Of a DNA stretch of 9,569 bases, positions 7,541-9,569 are shown piece after piece. The notes below the pieces were generated by a model. The model made no database searches, was not told where the DNA came from, and saw only the letters and a program-made list of their open reading frames with translations. The DNA is from an uncultured Chitinophagaceae bacterium. Lineage in GTDB: Bacteria > Bacteroidota > Bacteroidia > Chitinophagales > Chitinophagaceae. A program made the position numbers and the translations under genes. Every line of letters starts with the position of its first letter. Positions within the stretch are counted from its first letter, which is position 1. The stretch spans positions 1-9,569 of the forward strand of contig CAMLEM010000043.1 of assembly GCA_946479005.1 (NCBI GenBank). The letters are read 5' to 3'.

Positions 7541-8035
7541 TTACGAAATTTTATTCACCCCCAGTTTCCTCACCAGGTAACTCGCAACCATTAGAAGCAC
7601 TACCGAGAGGGCAAACAAGGAGGTCCCCGCCTCCAGCCGGGAGATGATAATATCCGAGCTGAACTTCATATTCAGGATCAAAACCGCCACCACGAATACA
7701 TCCAGCATCGACCATTTATTGATGATCTCCAGCGCCGTGGATACCGATCCCTGCTTTGGAATGGCACGGCCCGAGAGCAGGTAAAAAAGGAAAATGTATT
7801 TCAAGATGGGGAAAATGAGAGTGAAGAACAGGAGAATGAAGCCTACGAAAACTTCCCCCTGGTCGAAGAAATAATTGAAAGAGCTGACGAGGTAGATCTT
7901 TTCCTGCCGGAGGGTGATAGGGCCGATGCCATAGCCGGTTTGTAGGATCGGGTACATCAGCCCCAACCCGAAAAATATAGCTGAAAGGATGAGAACGATG
8001 ATCGCTGTCCACCTTTTATCATCGGCTGATCGCAT
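7541..8035 (-). CDS. PqiA-like (paraquat-inducible protein A family) inner-membrane protein
   Basis: With the ATG at 8035 the protein has 164 residues. Four membrane helices are visible at about 10-31, 62-86, 109-125 and 138-156. The signature KWSMLDVFVVAVL at 107-119, after the third loop, matches the PqiA domain motif (KW.M.DVF). This is one PqiA module, whereas Escherichia coli PqiA has two; single-module versions are common. PqiA proteins work with MCE-domain proteins in envelope lipid handling, but no pqiB-like gene is here. Upstream in-frame ATGs at 8086 and 8107 would add 17 or 24 residues (MAALAQDVLYLDRKTCQ). The 8107 start would abut the lacI ATG exactly. I prefer 8035 because the hydrophobic region begins right after it and because a promoter-like box at 8051-8059 lies just upstream. 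Confidence 0.8.
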   Translation of the reverse strand: MRSADDKRWTAIIVLILSAIFFGLGLMYPILQTGYGIGPITLRQEKIYLVSSFNYFFDQGEVFVGFILLFFTLIFPILKYIFLFYLLSGRAIPKQGSVSTALEIINKWSMLDVFVVAVLILNMKFSSDIIISRLEAGTSLFALSVVLLMVASYLVRKLGVNKIS

Positions 8036-8050
8036 CTGGCAGGTTTTCCG

Positions 8051-8059
8051 GTCAAGGTA
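8051..8059 (-). promoter_or_regulatory. Putative -7 promoter box for the pqiA-like gene
   Basis: The minus strand reads TACCTTGAC here, preceded by an AT-rich stretch (GTTTTA). It resembles the Bacteroidota -7 consensus TAnnTTTG, with two mismatches in the last bases. It ends about 15 bp upstream of the ATG at 8035. I see no good TTTG -33 element; CTTG lies too close upstream. It would only be functional if translation starts at 8035. Confidence 0.3.
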
Positions 8060-8091
8060 TAAAACATCCTGCGCAAGTGCGGCCATTTTTT

Positions 8092-8100
8092 TACCTTGGC
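8092..8100 (+). promoter_or_regulatory. Putative -7 promoter box for the lacI-family gene
   Basis: TACCTTGGC follows a run of seven T and differs at one base from the TACCTTTGC form of the Bacteroidota -7 element. It ends 7 bp before the lacI ATG at 8108, so the transcript would have almost no leader. No clear -33 TTTG is found at the expected distance. A mirror box faces the other way at 8051-8059. Confidence 0.35.
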
Positions 8101-8107
8101 AATTCAT

Positions 8108-9109
8108 ATGGATCAAAAGCCGGCTACCATCAAGGAGATCGCGAGTCGCCTACGGGTTTCTGTTTCCACCGTTTCCAGGGCCCTTCACGACCATCCCAGC
8201 ATCGGGGCGCACACCAAAATGCAGGTGCGGAAGCTGGCTGAAGAGCTGAATTACGAACCTAACCGGGCGGCGATATCCTTTAAGCAGGGCAAATCATTTA
8301 CCATTGGCGTAATCCTGCCCAACCTGGGTGAAGAATTTTTTTCCATCGCGATCAATGGCATCGAGAATGTTGCTACCGCAAATAATTATACCGTACTGAT
8401 CGGTCAGTCGCGTGATGATTTCGCGCGTGAACAGCGGATCGCAGATACGATGCGAAGGCATCGCGTGGACGGCATCCTGGTTTCTTTGTCAAAGACTACC
8501 AAAGACCTTTCCCATTTCAGGCAACTCAATGACCAGCGGATCCCCGTGGTTTTTTTCGACAGGGTACCTGAAGATGAAAATGTTTATTCTGTTTCCTGTA
8601 ATCTCGAAAACAGCTCCGTGGAACTGGTTGACTGGCTGGTGGAGAATGGGCACCGGCGCATCGGTTTCATTATGGGCCCGGGCGCTCTGGTACATACGCA
8701 ACAAAGGCTCGACGGCTATTATGCCGGTTTGGAAAAACACGGCATTGCAAGGGATGCATCCTGGGTAGTGACTACAGATCTCAGCAGGGAAGGGAACTAC
8801 GAAGCGATGAAGACATTACTGCAGTTAGATCCCCGGCCGGAAGCCGTCATCGCCTTTAATGATTATGTGGCCCTGGATGCGATCAAATTCACGAGAAACC
8901 AGGGACTGAAGATCAATAGGGACATTTTCTTCGTAAGCTATGCCAATCTGCCCGTGACATCCTATCTCGATGACCCGCCTATCGCTTCCGTTGAGCAATT
9001 CCCCTTCGAACAGGCGGAACGCGCTACCGAGATGCTCCTGCAACTGATCGCAAAGAAAGAAGTGAAGAGGAAGGTCGTTTTGGAGGGAAGAGTGGTGAGA
9101 ATGGCCTAG
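8108..9109 (+). CDS. LacI-family transcriptional regulator
   Basis: The start is the ATG at 8108 (333 residues); the in-frame TTG at 8096 lies inside the probable promoter box and would add only MAIH. Residues 6-31 form the LacI helix-turn-helix, TIKEIASRLRVSVSTVSRAL, followed by HPSI and by RKLAEELNYEPNRAA at 41-55. The hinge segment reads AAISFKQGKS, with Phe where classical members have the intercalating Leu. From residue 65 (TIGVILPN) begins the periplasmic-binding-protein-like sensor core. Visible landmarks are DGILVSLS at 121-128, VVFFDR, GHRRIGFIMG, the HTQQRLDGYYAGLEKHGI helix region, AVIAFNDYVALDAIKF and ASVEQFPFEQAERATEML. Such proteins normally bind a sugar or similar small molecule and control catabolic genes. 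Here no sugar gene is adjacent, so the regulon is unknown. It may regulate itself and the divergent pqiA-like gene. Confidence 0.95.
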   Translation: MDQKPATIKEIASRLRVSVSTVSRALHDHPSIGAHTKMQVRKLAEELNYEPNRAAISFKQGKSFTIGVILPNLGEEFFSIAINGIENVATANNYTVLIGQSRDDFAREQRIADTMRRHRVDGILVSLSKTTKDLSHFRQLNDQRIPVVFFDRVPEDENVYSVSCNLENSSVELVDWLVENGHRRIGFIMGPGALVHTQQRLDGYYAGLEKHGIARDASWVVTTDLSREGNYEAMKTLLQLDPRPEAVIAFNDYVALDAIKFTRNQGLKINRDIFFVSYANLPVTSYLDDPPIASVEQFPFEQAERATEMLLQLIAKKEVKRKVVLEGRVVRMA

Positions 9110-9111
9110 AA

Positions 9112-9240
9112 CCGGTGACTTCGACTCCGCTCAGTCACCGGTAACTTCGACTCCGCTCAGTCACCGGTAACTTCGACTCCGCTCAGTCACCGGCAATTCT
9201 AAAGAGTATCCCGGTGACTGAGCGGAGTCGAAGTCACCGG
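9112..9240. repeat. Cluster of a palindromic REP-like element: three tandem copies plus one inverted copy
   Basis: Three direct copies overlap at their CCGG ends with a 26-bp period, spanning 9112-9141, 9138-9167 and 9164-9193. A fourth copy lies inverted at 9211-9240 after a 17-bp spacer. Each copy has the core TTCGACTCCGCTCAG flanked by arms CCGGTGACT and AGTCACCGG, a 9-bp stem with a 12-base loop. Copies 2 and 3 read CCGGTAACT in the left arm, so one stem pair is lost. The first and the inverted copy are exact 30-bp reverse complements; copy 3 and the inverted copy can form a near-perfect 30-bp stem. Cores of the form CTTCGACnnnGCTCAG occur as dispersed intergenic repeats in Bacteroidota and some other phyla. 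It begins 3 bp after the lacI stop. Confidence 0.9.
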
Positions 9241-9243
9241 AAC

Positions 9244-9282
9244 AAAAAAACCTCCCTGCTACAGCAGGAAGGTTCTTTTTTT
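9244..9282. terminator. Bidirectional factor-independent terminator
   Basis: The stem is AACCT (9249-9253) plus CCTGC(T) (9255-9260) paired with (A)GCAGG (9263-9268) and AGGTT (9270-9274), with a single C/A mismatch. A run of seven A (9244-9250) precedes it and seven T (9276-9282) follow, so it can stop transcription from both sides. It lies between two convergent genes, lacI on the left and the partial minus-strand gene on the right, exactly where such a terminator is expected. Confidence 0.9.
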
Positions 9283-9301
9283 GTAAACACTAAAGAGTCT
9301 C

Positions 9302-9569
9302 TTATGGGTATAGCCTGAATGTATAATATCCAGAGCAGGTACCGGCATCGGACCATTCTCTTGTACCACCGGCAGACAGGCAATAGATCGTGGTGTAACC
9401 GTCAGCAACGCTTACGGTACCGCCACCCCAGGGAGAAAGCTGGCCGCGATAATATCCATCAACATAAATGTTGATATAGAAACCTGTGTAGTTAGAGAAG
9501 TAAATGCTGCAGGTTCCTCTTGATTTCGCTTCAGCCTCATCTGTTGTGGGCGCCTGTGACTTGATGTTG
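9302..9569 (-). CDS. Hypothetical protein, probably secreted, C-terminal part (cut by right edge)
   Basis: The minus strand is open from the right edge down to the TAA at 9304-9302, giving the last 88 residues of a protein whose start lies outside the window. The visible part opens NIKSQAPTTDEAEAKSRGTC and then becomes rich in Tyr, Gly, Thr and Ser, with YINIYVDGYYRGQLSPWGGG and EWSDAGTCSGYYTFRLYP at the end. Three cysteines (visible residues 20, 63 and 78) could form disulfides. The alternating polar and aromatic pattern suggests a small beta-sheet domain. The 'YVDGYYRGQLSP' turn vaguely resembles PEGA-type surface domains, but I cannot assign a family. An exported location is inferred from composition only; any signal peptide lies beyond the edge. 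It ends 19 bp from the shared terminator. Confidence 0.75.
   Translation of the reverse strand, partial: NIKSQAPTTDEAEAKSRGTCSIYFSNYTGFYINIYVDGYYRGQLSPWGGGTVSVADGYTTIYCLSAGGTREWSDAGTCSGYYTFRLYP

Noticed and set aside
8105..8110. Back-to-back divergent start codons sharing CATATG for the pqiA-like and lacI genes
   Set aside because: It would leave no room for promoters. The ATG at 8035 gives a more typical PqiA N-terminus and lies downstream of a promoter-like box.
9112..9240. CRISPR array
   Set aside because: The 26-bp units abut each other and share their CCGG ends, with no unique spacers between them; one copy is inverted and no cas genes are present.

Overview
The window looks like chromosomal DNA from a Bacteroidota bacterium, probably of the Chitinophaga/Niastella kind. 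The protein families and their style point that way: lipoproteins with short Leu/Phe-rich lipobox signal peptides, a flippase of the Bacteroidota type, and a LacI regulator whose start reads MDQKPATIKEIA. Start codons lack clear Shine-Dalgarno sequences, and TAnnTTTG-like promoter boxes occur. This placement is an inference from protein style; there is no rRNA or other marker gene.

Layout, left to right. Positions 1-724 (minus) hold the N-terminal part of a polysaccharide/oligosaccharide flippase that runs off the left edge. Just upstream of it on the same strand, 767-2473, is an M1-family zinc metallopeptidase with a probable lipoprotein signal. Divergent from the peptidase, only 32 bp away, is an OppA-type (family 5) solute-binding lipoprotein at 2506-4143. 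A lipoprotein-type peptide methionine sulfoxide reductase A (4166-4819, minus) converges on it. A 146-bp divergent spacer with two small inverted repeats separates msrA from a MutS2-type ATPase (4966-7062) that ends without the usual Smr nuclease domain.

Converging on mutS2 is a minus-strand pair, a PqiA-like four-helix membrane protein (7541-8035) followed by a two-CBS-domain protein (7086-7517). A LacI-family regulator (8108-9109) is transcribed away from this pair. The lacI-pqiA spacer carries one TACCTTG box facing each gene, which helps choose the start codons. After lacI come three tandem copies and one inverted copy of a 26/30-bp palindromic element (9112-9240), then a bidirectional terminator (9244-9282). 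The right edge holds the C-terminal 88 residues of an unrecognised, probably secreted, small protein on the minus strand.

How the genes fit together: the M1 peptidase and the peptide-type binding lipoprotein share a spacer and could cooperate in peptide breakdown and capture, but no permease or ATPase genes are present. MsrA with its export signal suggests repair of oxidised methionines in envelope proteins. The remainder is housekeeping or regulatory. I found no defence system, prophage, insertion sequence, CRISPR array, tRNA or rRNA. No coherent undescribed multi-gene system is visible. The points most worth a second look are the palindromic repeat cluster, the Smr-less MutS2, the exported MsrA and the truncated secreted protein. 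No stretch longer than 200 bp lacks a gene.
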